Assembly (NCBI GenBank): GCA_020444515.1
Contig: JAHLKX010000006.1
Location: 62,001 to 126,000, forward strand
Source: Bacteroidota bacterium
GTDB lineage: Bacteria > Bacteroidota > Bacteroidia > Bacteroidales > JAADJA01
DNA: 64,000 bases
Direction: 5' to 3'
The translations under genes and the position numbers were made by a program. This document shows positions 9,778 through 20,900 of the stretch, one piece after another (position 1 is the stretch's first letter; the number at the start of each line of letters is the position of its first letter). The notes below the pieces were generated by a model. That model made no database searches, was not told the origin of the DNA, and saw only the letters and a list, made by a program, of their open reading frames with translations.

Positions 9778-12700
9778 ATGAAAAAACATCTATTTTCCAT
9801 CAGCATTCTTTTCTTTATTATTTCAATAGGGTTTGCTCAGAAAAGTTGGGTTGGTTTTACATCGGATCAACCACAGATGCCAACCATAATACTTGAGGAA
9901 CAGAATGATCAGCATGTAATTCTGAATATCGATCTCACAGGAATGTATGTGAGTGAAGTAACCGAAAATGATCAGATTTTTCAACGGCTGGAATTATTTC
10001 CCGACTGGACAACAAAGGATGTTGGAAAGCCCGAGCTGCCGATGCTCAGTGAATTGATAGGAATTCCCGACAATAAAATGGTAAAAGTCAAGGTCCTGGA
10101 GCAGGAAACAACCAAACTCGATAATTATCACATTTATCCGTTTCAAACACCTACCACTGATAATCCTGGCGGTTTCGATCATTCATTTGTTATGGATGAA
10201 GATTTTTATGGATTGTCAAGAAACTATCCCGGCAGGCAGGTTCAGGTTGAAGGCACTGGTATTTGGAGAGATGTAAAAATTACCAATCTCCACATTGTTC
10301 CATTTACCTATAATCCGGTAGAAAAAGATCTGGTGGTTACCACACATTTAAAAGTTGAAATTGAATTTTATGGCAATGATCCGGATTTTACTTTCAGCAG
10401 AAATAAACATGTAGCGCCTAAATTTTATCGGATGTATGAGGCTGCCATTCCCAATTTTGAGTCATTGGATTTTACAATGAATTTCTTAAGCAACAGCGAT
10501 ATCAAATACCTGGTAATTACCAACACTGAAGCGTTGGCATCTATTCAGCCCCTGGTTGATTGGAAAAACCAGCAAGGATTCAGGGTTGAGGTTAAAACGA
10601 TGACCACAGGGTTTAATACACCGCAGGAATTTAAAGATTACGTTAGTACCCTGTATGCTGATGATAACCTTGAGTATGTTCTCATGGTTGGTGATGCTTA
10701 TCCCAATGGTGGTAACAGCGGTGGCCCCAATGATGTTCCTATGTATTGGTGGGCTCCAGGTGGTGAGGACCCGTCTTATTCTGATAGTTGGTATACTTGT
10801 CTGGATGGTCCGGATGATCATTATGCCGATTTGGCCATTGGTCGATTTGTTTATGATAATCTTGATGAGCTGGAATTACAGGTTCAAAAAACACTGGATC
10901 ACTATATGGCTCCTGATGCCAGTTCCAATTGGGCGGAAAACACCATCTTGATAGCGCATCAAGAACAGTATCCGGGGAAATACACACAGTGTTGTGAAGA
11001 AATCAGGACATACCCTTATCCTTTGCAGGCTCCCATTTTTGAAGCGGCTTATGGTGGAGCCGGATATACCAATACACAGGTTGTTGATTATGTTAATGCC
11101 AACTCTTGTGGTATTTTCAATTACCGTGGCCATGGCAGTGCAACAGAATTGTGGGAATGGTGCCCACAGGGCAGTTTTACTGCGCAGCATGTCAATCAAT
11201 TGACCAACGATGACAGATTGTTCGTGTTCTTTGATGTTTGTTGTGATAATATGGATATTGTAGCACATGCTGGTGATTGCTTGTGCGAATCTTTTATGAA
11301 ATCACCAGTCGCTTCTGTGGCTGCCAATGGAGCGATCATACCATCCTATACCATCCCAAATCATGATTATGATAAAGAAATGTACAAGGCTGTTTTTGAA
11401 GAAGGAATTTATAACATCGGATATGTTACCAATTTTGCGAATATAACGGTATTGAATGTGCATGGAACCATTGGCAGATCGAATGTCAGGACATATCTTT
11501 GGCTGGGAGATGCATCTATTGAGCCATGGACTCTTCAGCCCGCAAACATGTCAGTCATTCATGATGATCAACTATTCCTTGGACTGACAACCTATTCGGT
11601 TACAGTTAGTGGAACAGGTGGCCCACTGGAAAATGCCATGGTTTGTATGTCAAACGATGACCAGTCATTATACGGGGTGGCTTACACGGATGCCAGTGGT
11701 TATGCTGAAATTGTTTTCGATGATGCTGTTGCTGATCCAGGCACTGCAAAATTGACCGTATCTGCACATAATCATTTACCCTACCAGGCAGATATTTCAG
11801 TAATTCCGCAAGAAGGGCCCTATGTTATAAGGGAATCATATGAGTTGGATGATGAAGTTGGCGGTAATAACGACGGCATGATGGATTATGGTGAGTCCAT
11901 ATTGATGACCCTCTTCGTAAAAAATGTCGGGATTTCCATGGCCAGTGATGTCACTGTTACACTTTCTACCAGTGATCCTTATATAACATTTACGGATAAT
12001 ACGGAACTTTATGGTGATATTGAACCGGAAGAAATTGTTTCGGTAGAAGCTGGATTTGCTTTTGATGTAGCCAATGATATGCCCGACGGACATTATGCGA
12101 TCATTGATGTTGAAGCAAATGGAAGTGGTGATGAAATCTGGAACAGTTCTTTCACCATTGAAGGCCATGCCCCTTTGCTTGAGTTGGGAGAGGTTCTGAT
12201 TCAAGATCCTACAGGAAATGGCAATGGGAAAATCGATCCGGGTGAAACCGTAGATCTGGTTGCTTCTATTGAGAACAATGGATCATCTGATGCATTCAAT
12301 GTTTTAGCTGAATTATCGGCGGCCGATCCTTTCCTCACAATCAATTCATATCAATTTACAGTTGGTGATATCGGTGGATTATCATCAGCGACAGGCACCT
12401 TTAATGTTACAGCCTCAGTAACAACCCCGGCAGGTCATGTGGTCGATTTTACAGTCGATCTTGTCGCAGACCTGGGCATTGCAGCCAACGGCACTTTCAA
12501 TGCTGTTATTGGCCAAATTCCGGTATTGATTTTGGATCTCGATGGTAATGGTAATTCTTCTCCTGCAATGGAGGCTGCACTTGCCGATATGGATGTTGCT
12601 TATGAATTAACGTCTGCATTTCCTGATGATCTAAATTTATATTCTACCCTTTTTATTTGCCTGGGTATATACTCCAGCAACCATATGCTTTCAGCAACGG

Positions 12701-13917
12701 AGGGTCAGGATCTTGCAGATTATCTGAACAGTGGTGGAAATTTATACATGGAGGGTGGTGATACCTGGTATTATGACGCCTCTACGGCAGTCCATCCTAT
12801 GTTTAATATCAACGGCACCTCTGATGGAGGAAGTGACCTGAGCACCCTTGAGGGACAGACAGGAACCTTTACAGAAGATATGTCATTTGCCTATTCGGGT
12901 GATAATAGTTGGATTGATCATATAGAACCCATTGCCCCGGCTTACAATATTTTTGAAAATCTATCCCCCTCCTATGGAACTGGAATTGCATACGATGCGG
13001 GAAGCTATAAAACCATTGGTGCATCGCATGAGTTCGGTGGACTTACAGATGGTGCCTCTCCTTCAACCAAAGCGGAATTGATGGGGAAATACCTTGAATT
13101 TTTTGGCATGTCCTCAACACTTCAAGCTTTATTTGTAGCCGACGAAACGGAAATTTGCACCAATGAAGTTGTTGAGTTTCTTGATCAATCTTCAGGTAGC
13201 GCCATTTCCTGGCTGTGGACTTTTGAGGGAGGAACCCCTTCCACATCAACATTCCAAAATCCCTCTGTGGCCTATTTTAACCCTGGCGTTTTTGATGTTA
13301 CCCTTGAAGTAAGTGACGGCAACGAAACCGTTTCATTTACTTTAAATGACTATATAACAGTTCTCTCAGCACCAGGCCAGGCTGCCACACCCGCAGGAGA
13401 GGAAAATATTTGCATTAACAATATTGTTGAGCCAACACCGTATACCACTACTGGCGCAGTAGATGCTGACTCCTATATATGGGAGCTTTCTCCTGCAGAT
13501 GCCGGAACCATATCAGGCGATGGATTGACAGCCCTGGTAGAATGGACCGATATGTGGGAAGGAGTAGCTGCCATTAAAGTGAAAGGTGTGAATGATTGTG
13601 GAGAGGGTGTATTTTCTGATAACATCGAAGTTGTTGTTGAAATTTGTACCGGCATCGATGAGCTGAATTTGAAAAATACATTATCCATCTTCCCCAATCC
13701 TACCAGCGGCAAAATAAACATTACGTTTAATTCAAAACTGGGTGCTTTGGAAATAGGCATTTTCAATTTAATGAATAAAAAAGTAAAAGAAGAGCAGCTG
13801 GAAATTGAAAAAGGTACGAGCGTGTCTTTAGATTTATCTGGTCTTAACAAAGGGGTCTATTTCATTAGAATGAATACTACCGGATCTGAAAGAATAGAAA
13901 AACTTATCATACAATAA
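9778..13917 (+). CDS. Gingipain-like family C25 cysteine peptidase with amidotransferase-like domain, T9SS cargo
   Basis: This 1379-residue protein has a signal peptide (cleavage near IGFAQ) and a C25 propeptide (about 25-235). In the catalytic domain (about 240-590), H452 lies in YRGHGSATE and C489 in FFDVCCDNMD, the closest match here to the classical gingipain GHGS and VAC motifs. It is followed by a C25_C Ig-like domain, two CARDB-like repeats with GNGNGKIDPGE loops, and an amidotransferase/ThuA-like Rossmann module (about 914-1112; ILDLDGNGN, FICLGIYS, YMEGGDTW). A PKD domain (WLWTFEGGTP), a second Ig/PKD-like domain and a T9SS sorting domain (SIFPNPTSGK ... KGVYFIRM) complete it. It lies 62 nt after the preceding C25 gene with no obvious terminator between, so the two may be co-transcribed. 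Confidence 0.9.
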   Translation: MKKHLFSISILFFIISIGFAQKSWVGFTSDQPQMPTIILEEQNDQHVILNIDLTGMYVSEVTENDQIFQRLELFPDWTTKDVGKPELPMLSELIGIPDNKMVKVKVLEQETTKLDNYHIYPFQTPTTDNPGGFDHSFVMDEDFYGLSRNYPGRQVQVEGTGIWRDVKITNLHIVPFTYNPVEKDLVVTTHLKVEIEFYGNDPDFTFSRNKHVAPKFYRMYEAAIPNFESLDFTMNFLSNSDIKYLVITNTEALASIQPLVDWKNQQGFRVEVKTMTTGFNTPQEFKDYVSTLYADDNLEYVLMVGDAYPNGGNSGGPNDVPMYWWAPGGEDPSYSDSWYTCLDGPDDHYADLAIGRFVYDNLDELELQVQKTLDHYMAPDASSNWAENTILIAHQEQYPGKYTQCCEEIRTYPYPLQAPIFEAAYGGAGYTNTQVVDYVNANSCGIFNYRGHGSATELWEWCPQGSFTAQHVNQLTNDDRLFVFFDVCCDNMDIVAHAGDCLCESFMKSPVASVAANGAIIPSYTIPNHDYDKEMYKAVFEEGIYNIGYVTNFANITVLNVHGTIGRSNVRTYLWLGDASIEPWTLQPANMSVIHDDQLFLGLTTYSVTVSGTGGPLENAMVCMSNDDQSLYGVAYTDASGYAEIVFDDAVADPGTAKLTVSAHNHLPYQADISVIPQEGPYVIRESYELDDEVGGNNDGMMDYGESILMTLFVKNVGISMASDVTVTLSTSDPYITFTDNTELYGDIEPEEIVSVEAGFAFDVANDMPDGHYAIIDVEANGSGDEIWNSSFTIEGHAPLLELGEVLIQDPTGNGNGKIDPGETVDLVASIENNGSSDAFNVLAELSAADPFLTINSYQFTVGDIGGLSSATGTFNVTASVTTPAGHVVDFTVDLVADLGIAANGTFNAVIGQIPVLILDLDGNGNSSPAMEAALADMDVAYELTSAFPDDLNLYSTLFICLGIYSSNHMLSATEGQDLADYLNSGGNLYMEGGDTWYYDASTAVHPMFNINGTSDGGSDLSTLEGQTGTFTEDMSFAYSGDNSWIDHIEPIAPAYNIFENLSPSYGTGIAYDAGSYKTIGASHEFGGLTDGASPSTKAELMGKYLEFFGMSSTLQALFVADETEICTNEVVEFLDQSSGSAISWLWTFEGGTPSTSTFQNPSVAYFNPGVFDVTLEVSDGNETVSFTLNDYITVLSAPGQAATPAGEENICINNIVEPTPYTTTGAVDADSYIWELSPADAGTISGDGLTALVEWTDMWEGVAAIKVKGVNDCGEGVFSDNIEVVVEICTGIDELNLKNTLSIFPNPTSGKINITFNSKLGALEIGIFNLMNKKVKEEQLEIEKGTSVSLDLSGLNKGVYFIRMNTTGSERIEKLIIQ

Positions 13918-13934
13918 ATCGAACAACGAATATT

Positions 13935-13967
13935 AGCAGGCAGCATGTCAAGCTGCCTGCTTTTTTT
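13935..13967 (+). terminator. Intrinsic terminator after the third C25 gene
   Basis: AGCAGGCAGC (13935-13944) pairs with GCTGCCTGCT (13952-13961) around a 7-nt loop and is followed by a T-tract. Confidence 0.9.
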
Positions 13968-14097
13968 ATATGGCAGACAACGTTTATCAAAAACAAAATG
14001 TCCTCATAATTAAACAGAAATGAGGAATTAGCGTTTTAAAAGAATCTTATCCTCCTGTAGATAGTAATCATTAATGCATACTAATACATATCTAAAC

Positions 14098-17000
14098 ATG
14101 AAACACATACAACGCGTGGCTGTGATGATTCTCATTGCGGCTTTTTTCTCTGGAATTGGTTTTGCACAAAAGCAAAATTTTCCATCCAAACTCAAGGACG
14201 GGCAAAATGAAATGATCGATACCCGCATTGATAATATGGGCTACTGGACAAAATTGGCTGAAAAGGGTCTTGTGCCGGTAAATCCATCTATACCGATAGC
14301 TCCGGCTGAATACACCGGTAGTCAGATCAACGCCAAGAGCGTAAAAGGAGTGATGGAAGACTCCCCGGACGTACCCGTCACAGATGCAACCAATGTTACC
14401 GAATCGGAAAACTCTGTATTTATCGATCCGACCGACAGTGAGTTCATTCTTAATTCAAACAATTCAACCTCCTGGAGTGGAAGTACAGTGGGAACCCTTT
14501 ACGGCGCTAATTATTTCATGTCTGAAGATGCCGGTTTAACCTGGGGTGGATCACCTCAAGGGGCTGGGGGAGGAAATTCTGGAGACCCTACTACGGCTAT
14601 ATCACTGGATGGTACCAGGATGTATATTAATTTTATCAGCAGCAATGGTGGGCAGGGTGTTGCTCGTTCAACAGATGGTGGCTTAACCTGGCAAACCTCA
14701 CAATGTGGTACACCCCCCGGAGGCTGGAATATCCTGGATAAAAACCATATGTGGATTGACAATGGTCCATCCAGTCCTTATGAAGGAAATCTTTATGTGG
14801 CCTGGACAGCATTTGGTAATGCAAACAATAACGACATTGAGCTGGTGAGATCCACCGATGGTGGCGTTAACTGGTCATCTCATATGAATATTAGTTCAGC
14901 TGTAAATGCAGGTAGTCATAACCAAGGTGTGAACATTCAGACGGGACCAAACGGAGAGGTATATGCTACATGGACCATTTACGACTCATGGCCGCAAGAC
15001 GAAAAGGCACTTGGATTTGCCCGCTCTTACGATGGAGGTGCTACATTTGAGCCTGCTTATCGCATCATTGATAACATCCGTGGAATCCGAAATTCTGAAG
15101 TGGGTAAAAATCATCGGGTGAATTCCTTTCCGGTTATGGCTGTAGATATCAGTGGAGGACAATACAATGGCAACATTTACGTGGTTTGGACAAACATAGG
15201 AGTACCAGGTGTTAATGCTGGAAGTGATGCCGATGTTTATATGATCAAATCTGAAGATGGCGGTGATAACTGGTCAGATCCCATTCGTTTGAACCAGGAT
15301 CCGATCAACCAGGGTAAAAAGCATTATTTGCCCTGGATCACCTGTGATCCTGAAAACGGCATCTTAAGTGCGGTTTGGTATGATGACCGGAATGTTGGAA
15401 CCAGTCAGTGTGAAGTATTTTGTGCTAACTCATTCGATGGCGGCGAAACCTGGGAAGATTTCAAGGTTTCTGATGTAGCATTTACACCTTCCGCCATTCC
15501 CGGTCTGGCCGGTGGCTACATGGGTGACTATCTCGGTATCCAGGCCAGGGGCAGCATGGTTTACCCGGTTTGGACCGACAATCGGGATGGTTTGTATATG
15601 ACCTATACATCACCGTATGTAACCAATAACCTTCCCAAACCTGAAAACCTTGTGATTGCCCTTGATGATGAAACAGGTACAACGCAATTAACGTGGGAAT
15701 ATAATGGAGAAGACTTTTTGTATTTTAATGTTTACCGCGATGCAACTCTACTCGGAACAACAACCGACCTCGAATATATGGATAACCTCCCCGATTATGG
15801 GGTATACAACTACAGCGTTACAGCCATGCATGATGATGGAGAGTCTGTAGCAGCTTCGGGAACCATTCAATGGGGGAATCCACAGATTGCTGTAGATCCT
15901 GAGCAAGTCACCGCTTTCCTTACACCCGGTGAATCGACAACCAAGGCCTTTTTAATTGAAAATGTTGGAGAATTACCCCTTGACTTTTCCCTCGTCACTT
16001 CGGTCACATCCGGCAAGGGAACACAAAATTATTGTGATGCCAGTGGTGGTTGTGATGAATACATTGCCCAGGTCATTTTTGGGGATATTGACAACTCTTC
16101 ATCCTGCGATGAATATGGTGATTATACCGATATGTCCACAACTGTGAATGCCGGAGAGGCTTATGATATTACCATAGTGAACGGGAATGTTTATTCTTCT
16201 GATGATCTTGGAATCTGGATTGACTGGAACCAGGATGACGATTTTGAGGATGCAGGAGAAAATGTGGTTTGTGAAGGTGACAATGGTGGTGAAGGAACAT
16301 TTACCATCAATATTCCTGATGATGCGCTCGCTGGAGAAACAACCATGCGTATCCGGATCAAATGGTCGGGATCGGATTGTGGCAGCCCCTGCGGAACAAC
16401 AACCTATGGTGAGGTGGAGGATTACACCATCAATGTCCTGGGTTGGATACAGGTTGAGCCAACAGAGGGAACGGTTGAAGCGGGTGAAAGTGAGAATATA
16501 TTTGTTCACCTTGATGCAGCTGACCTGACAGCTGGCACTTATTCCGCCGAGATCAATATTGCAAGCAATGATCCTGCACTCAATAATGTAATGGTTCCTG
16601 TTTCATTGTTGGTGGGTGAAGATGTTTTACAAGCTGTCGCAACCGGTGATCCACTTAGTATTTGCGAGGGGGAATCATCACAACTTGATATTGCAGCGGA
16701 TGGTGGAAGTGGTACTTATGCCTATACCTGGGAACCCACAGAAGGATTGAGCGACCCCAATATTGCCAACCCGGTGGCTTCACCTGATTCAACAATAACC
16801 TATACGGTATCTGTTAATGATGGCTTTTCAACAGTGACCGATGAGGTTACCATAACAGTCGATCCATTGCCTGAACTGGCTTCTATTCCTGTAGGCACCA
16901 CGGATCTTTGCATGGATAGCCCCAATACAACTTATACAACCGATGGAGCTGTGGGTGCAACATCTCACCTCTGGACACTGGAACCTGCAGAAGCCGGTGT

Positions 17001-17640
17001 CATCACCGGTGGTGGAGATGTAGGTATCGTTGACTGGGACAGCGAATTTACCGGTACAGCGACCATTTGGGTTGTGGGTATCAATGATTGCGGAGAAGGC
17101 GAACCTTCAGAAGCCCTCGAAGTGACCATTCACGAGATACCATCTGTAACACTCGAACCTTTTACCAAGGTATACGATAATATGCCTGCCTTTGAACTCT
17201 CCGGTGGTTTGCCCGAAGGTGGTGTTTACAGCGGAACAGGTGTTGATAACGGCATGTTTGATCCGGCTGTTGCAGGCGAAGGATTTCATACCATCACCTA
17301 TACCTATATCACTGAGTTTGGATGTGAAAATACAGCCGAACAAACCATCGAAGTGGAACATGTGAGTGGTATCAGTGATTATGTAAATGGGGTCAGACTG
17401 GATATTTTCCCGAATCCCAATACCGGTGTATTCACCATTAACCTGAATGTGAAAAAACCGGAAAACGCCAAACTAACCATATTGAATAATCAGGGAGTTG
17501 AAATAATTCGTGAAGAGATTGAATTGATTGACGCCTACTCGAAACAATTCAATTTTTCGGAACTTTCTGAAGGTTTGTATTTTATTTATATTCAAACAAA
17601 TGAAGCTTCACTTTTGAAGAAGATTGTTGTTAGCAAATAG
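14098..17640 (+). CDS. BNR/Asp-box sialidase-like protein with FN3, GEVED and PKD domains, T9SS cargo
   Basis: I place the start at ATG 14098 (MKHIQRVAVM), because the ATG 24 nt upstream adds a polar segment before an otherwise normal signal peptide ending at GFAQ. At least six Asp-box repeats of S-x-D-x-G-x-T-W type occur (SEDAGLTW, STDGGLTW, STDGGVNW, SYDGGATF, SEDGGDNW, SFDGGETW) over about residues 140-490, predicting a six-bladed sialidase-like propeller. Then come a fibronectin type III-like domain (about 514-600), a choice-of-anchor-like segment, a GEVED domain (about 641-780, ending GEVEDYTINV), two PKD-like domains, an Ig-like domain and a T9SS sorting domain (DIFPNPNTGV). No sialidase catalytic Arg triad or Glu/Tyr is obvious, so glycan binding or a structural role is as likely as hydrolysis. 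Confidence 0.85.
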   Translation: MKHIQRVAVMILIAAFFSGIGFAQKQNFPSKLKDGQNEMIDTRIDNMGYWTKLAEKGLVPVNPSIPIAPAEYTGSQINAKSVKGVMEDSPDVPVTDATNVTESENSVFIDPTDSEFILNSNNSTSWSGSTVGTLYGANYFMSEDAGLTWGGSPQGAGGGNSGDPTTAISLDGTRMYINFISSNGGQGVARSTDGGLTWQTSQCGTPPGGWNILDKNHMWIDNGPSSPYEGNLYVAWTAFGNANNNDIELVRSTDGGVNWSSHMNISSAVNAGSHNQGVNIQTGPNGEVYATWTIYDSWPQDEKALGFARSYDGGATFEPAYRIIDNIRGIRNSEVGKNHRVNSFPVMAVDISGGQYNGNIYVVWTNIGVPGVNAGSDADVYMIKSEDGGDNWSDPIRLNQDPINQGKKHYLPWITCDPENGILSAVWYDDRNVGTSQCEVFCANSFDGGETWEDFKVSDVAFTPSAIPGLAGGYMGDYLGIQARGSMVYPVWTDNRDGLYMTYTSPYVTNNLPKPENLVIALDDETGTTQLTWEYNGEDFLYFNVYRDATLLGTTTDLEYMDNLPDYGVYNYSVTAMHDDGESVAASGTIQWGNPQIAVDPEQVTAFLTPGESTTKAFLIENVGELPLDFSLVTSVTSGKGTQNYCDASGGCDEYIAQVIFGDIDNSSSCDEYGDYTDMSTTVNAGEAYDITIVNGNVYSSDDLGIWIDWNQDDDFEDAGENVVCEGDNGGEGTFTINIPDDALAGETTMRIRIKWSGSDCGSPCGTTTYGEVEDYTINVLGWIQVEPTEGTVEAGESENIFVHLDAADLTAGTYSAEINIASNDPALNNVMVPVSLLVGEDVLQAVATGDPLSICEGESSQLDIAADGGSGTYAYTWEPTEGLSDPNIANPVASPDSTITYTVSVNDGFSTVTDEVTITVDPLPELASIPVGTTDLCMDSPNTTYTTDGAVGATSHLWTLEPAEAGVITGGGDVGIVDWDSEFTGTATIWVVGINDCGEGEPSEALEVTIHEIPSVTLEPFTKVYDNMPAFELSGGLPEGGVYSGTGVDNGMFDPAVAGEGFHTITYTYITEFGCENTAEQTIEVEHVSGISDYVNGVRLDIFPNPNTGVFTINLNVKKPENAKLTILNNQGVEIIREEIELIDAYSKQFNFSELSEGLYFIYIQTNEASLLKKIVVSK

Positions 17641-17947
17641 CCAAATCAATGGCACGATTAAAATGAAATCAATCAACCCGGCTTCGGCCGGGTTTTTTTT
17701 ATCCATTTTTAGATTGAGTCGTTTGAGTATGCAACTTTTAATAATGATGAAATGTCAATTAATCATATCGAAGGGATAATAAGGATTGATAGAACAAAGA
17801 AGCACCCTGCCATTTCAGAAACACTGGCAATAAATGCAGATAAATTTTGCATAATTGCCAGATTTTTTGATATTTGCGCAACAAAAAAATGATTTCCAGA
17901 TAATAAAACACAATCTACAATATAATTTCAAACTAAATATTTAATAC
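17641..17947 (+). other. 307-bp intergenic region
   Basis: It holds the terminator at 17675-17700 and AT-rich DNA. A weak -7-like sequence GATATTTG (17869-17876) lies about 70 nt before the next ATG. I see no small gene or RNA in it. Confidence 0.6.
17675..17700 (+). terminator. Intrinsic terminator with TTCG tetraloop
   Basis: AACCCGGC (17675-17682), TTCG, then GCCGGGTT (17687-17694) is followed by a T-tract. It ends the BNR-protein transcript. Confidence 0.92.
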
Positions 17948-20900
17948 ATGAAAAAGCTTTTACGATCTTTTTTAGTTACCCTAAGAGTACTTTCAGTATT
18001 GCTTGGGATATCCTTAATTATTCATGCCGGTGCCTTTGCAGAGGAATTCAGGTATGGAGACAGCTGGTCAAAAGCCGGTTATTCTTTGAATACACAAACC
18101 CGGTCGAATGTTGTCGTGAATTATTCCATTGCTTCTTTCTCCCTGGAGGACATTCTGATAAATGGTGAATCAATGATAGATGTTCAGCTTCCCGGTGAGT
18201 TTTTATTCAACGATGAAGGTGCGCCAAACCTTCCTGGATCAGGCCGTTATATTGCTGTGCCCCAGGGAGCAACGGCCTCTGTGAGAATTGTAAATTACAG
18301 GACGGAAACTTTTAAAAATGTCAACATTGCCCCTGCTCCGAGGATTCCGTGGGAAACCGAAGTAGGACCACTGGACTATGCCAAGGATTTAACCATTTAT
18401 AATACGGATAAATTCTACCCGGAAAATCCGGTGAAAATTTCTGACCCTGATGTCATTCGTGGCATTGATGTGGTCATGCTGGGTGTTACGCCCTTTCAAT
18501 ATAATCCGGTAACCAGGGAATTACTGGTTTACAGGGATATTGAAATTGAGGTGATCTTTGATGGCGGTACCGATCAATTTGGCGATGATCGCCTCCGCAG
18601 CCGTTGGTGGGATCCCATCCTGTCGGATGTGCTGCTTAACTACGAATCATTGCCGAAGCCCGATTATAATCAATCATTCCAGGCAACCGAAGATATGGGT
18701 TGTGAGTACCTGATTGTCACCCCCACCAATCCGGAATTTCTGCAATGGGCCGATTCCATCAAACAATTCAGAACACTTCAGGGTATCAGCACCGATGTTA
18801 TGACTGTTGAGGATTGTGGAGGTAACAATGTGAACACACTTGAAACCTTTTTTAACAATGCTTACAATACATGGGATGTCGTTCCTTCTGCCGTTCTGAT
18901 TCTTGGTGACTATGGCACCAACTCGGCTACCAGCATTACATCTCCCATCTGGAATAACTACTGTGTTTCAGATAATATCTGGGCCGACGTTACAGGTAAT
19001 AGCATGCCCGATATCATCTTCGCCAGGATGACTGCTCAAAACGCTGCTCAACTGGAAGTGATGGTCACCAAATTCCTGGATTATGAGCGCACGCCACCAA
19101 CTGATCCTGATTTTTATAATCATCCCATTTCTGCTCTTGGCTTTCAGACAGAACGTTGGTTCCAGATCTGCTCAGAGACCGTTGCCGGATTCTGGGAAAG
19201 TACAATGGGCAAGGAAACTGTTCGTGTGAACAAAACCTATATTGGTAATCCACTATCAGATCCCTGGTCAACAGCGACCAATACTTCAACCGTGTTAAAT
19301 TATTTCGGTCCCAATGGCCTGGGTTACATCCCTGCAACACCGGGACAGGTCAACTGTACCTGGAACGGAACGGCACAAAATGTGGTCAATGCGATCAATG
19401 CCGGATCCTTTATGTTGCAGCACCGTGATCACGGATTTGAACAAGGGTGGGGTGAACCAGCTTTTACCAGCAGCAACATCAACAGCCTGACCAATACAGA
19501 TTTGATCTTTGTTTGGTCTATCAACTGTTTGACCGGAAAATACAATTATAGTTCTGAAGTGTTTTCTGAAAAATTCCATCGCTATACTTATAATGGACAA
19601 AATTCAGGGGCCCTGGCAATCAATGCAGCATCTGAAGTTTCCTATTCTTTTGTGAATGACACCTATGTCTGGGGTGCCTATGATAACATGTGGCCCAACT
19701 TTATGCCTACATATGGCTCTGAAGTTGATGAGCGTGGTTTATTGCCTGCATTTGCCCAGGCTGCCGGAAAATATTTCTTACAGGCTTCCAACTGGCCTTA
19801 CAATACCAACAATAAGGAGGTTACCTATAATCTGTTCCATCATCATGGTGATGCCTTTACTGTAGTATATTCAGAAGTTCCCATGAACCTGAACGTTACC
19901 CACAATCCAATTTTGTATGCGGGTGTTACCAGTTTTGATGTTTCTGCTAACGAAGGGGCCTTTATTGCATTGACCGTAAACGGCGAAATCATTGGAACGG
20001 CTGAAGGAACAGGAGCCCCTGTTTCCATTACCATTCCCGGTCAGGTGCCTCCTGATCAAATGGTGGTTACGATTACCAAACAAAATTATTACCGTTATTC
20101 TGCCAATGTAGAAGTGATTCCTCCAACCGGACCTTATGTGGTGAGAGAATCTTACACCATCAATGACAATACAGGTGGGAACGGCGACGGAATGATGGAT
20201 TACGGTGAATCCAATATGCTTTCATTAACGGTTGAAAATGTGGGTGTTCAGCAGGCAGAAAATGTTGAAGTTAACCTTGCTACAACAGACGAGTTCATTA
20301 CCATTACCGATGGAACCGAAACCTATGGCAACATTGCTGCCGGTGCAACCTTATCGGTATCAGACGGATTTGCCTATGATGTAGCCAACGATATTCCTGA
20401 CGGACATCAGGCTTCGTTTGAAGTAACCGCAACCGATGGAACCGATACCTGGGTAAGCTATTTCACCATTGATGGTCATGCTCCGGTTCTGGAGTTTGTT
20501 AATTTTGAAATTGATGATGCCAGCGGTAATAACAATGGCAAAATCGATCCAGGAGAAACCGTGGATATTACCATAGAAATTGAAAATTCAGGATCCTCTG
20601 AAGCCTTTAATATTGACGGTGAAATTTCTGTTATAGATCCTTATTTATCTGTTACTGCAGGTACTGGAGATTTTGGTGATCTTACCGGAGGTTCAACAGC
20701 TACTGCTGTTTTTAGCGTTGCTGCAGATGAATCAACACCTGCCGGCCACCTGGTGACCATCGAATTTGACATGGAAGCCGATCTTAATATCATAGGTTCG
20801 GGTGAATTTGATGTGGTCATTGGACAAATCCCGGTTATGATCCTCAACCTCGATGGAAATAATAATTCAGCTCCTGGCATGGAAGCAGCACTTGCTGATA

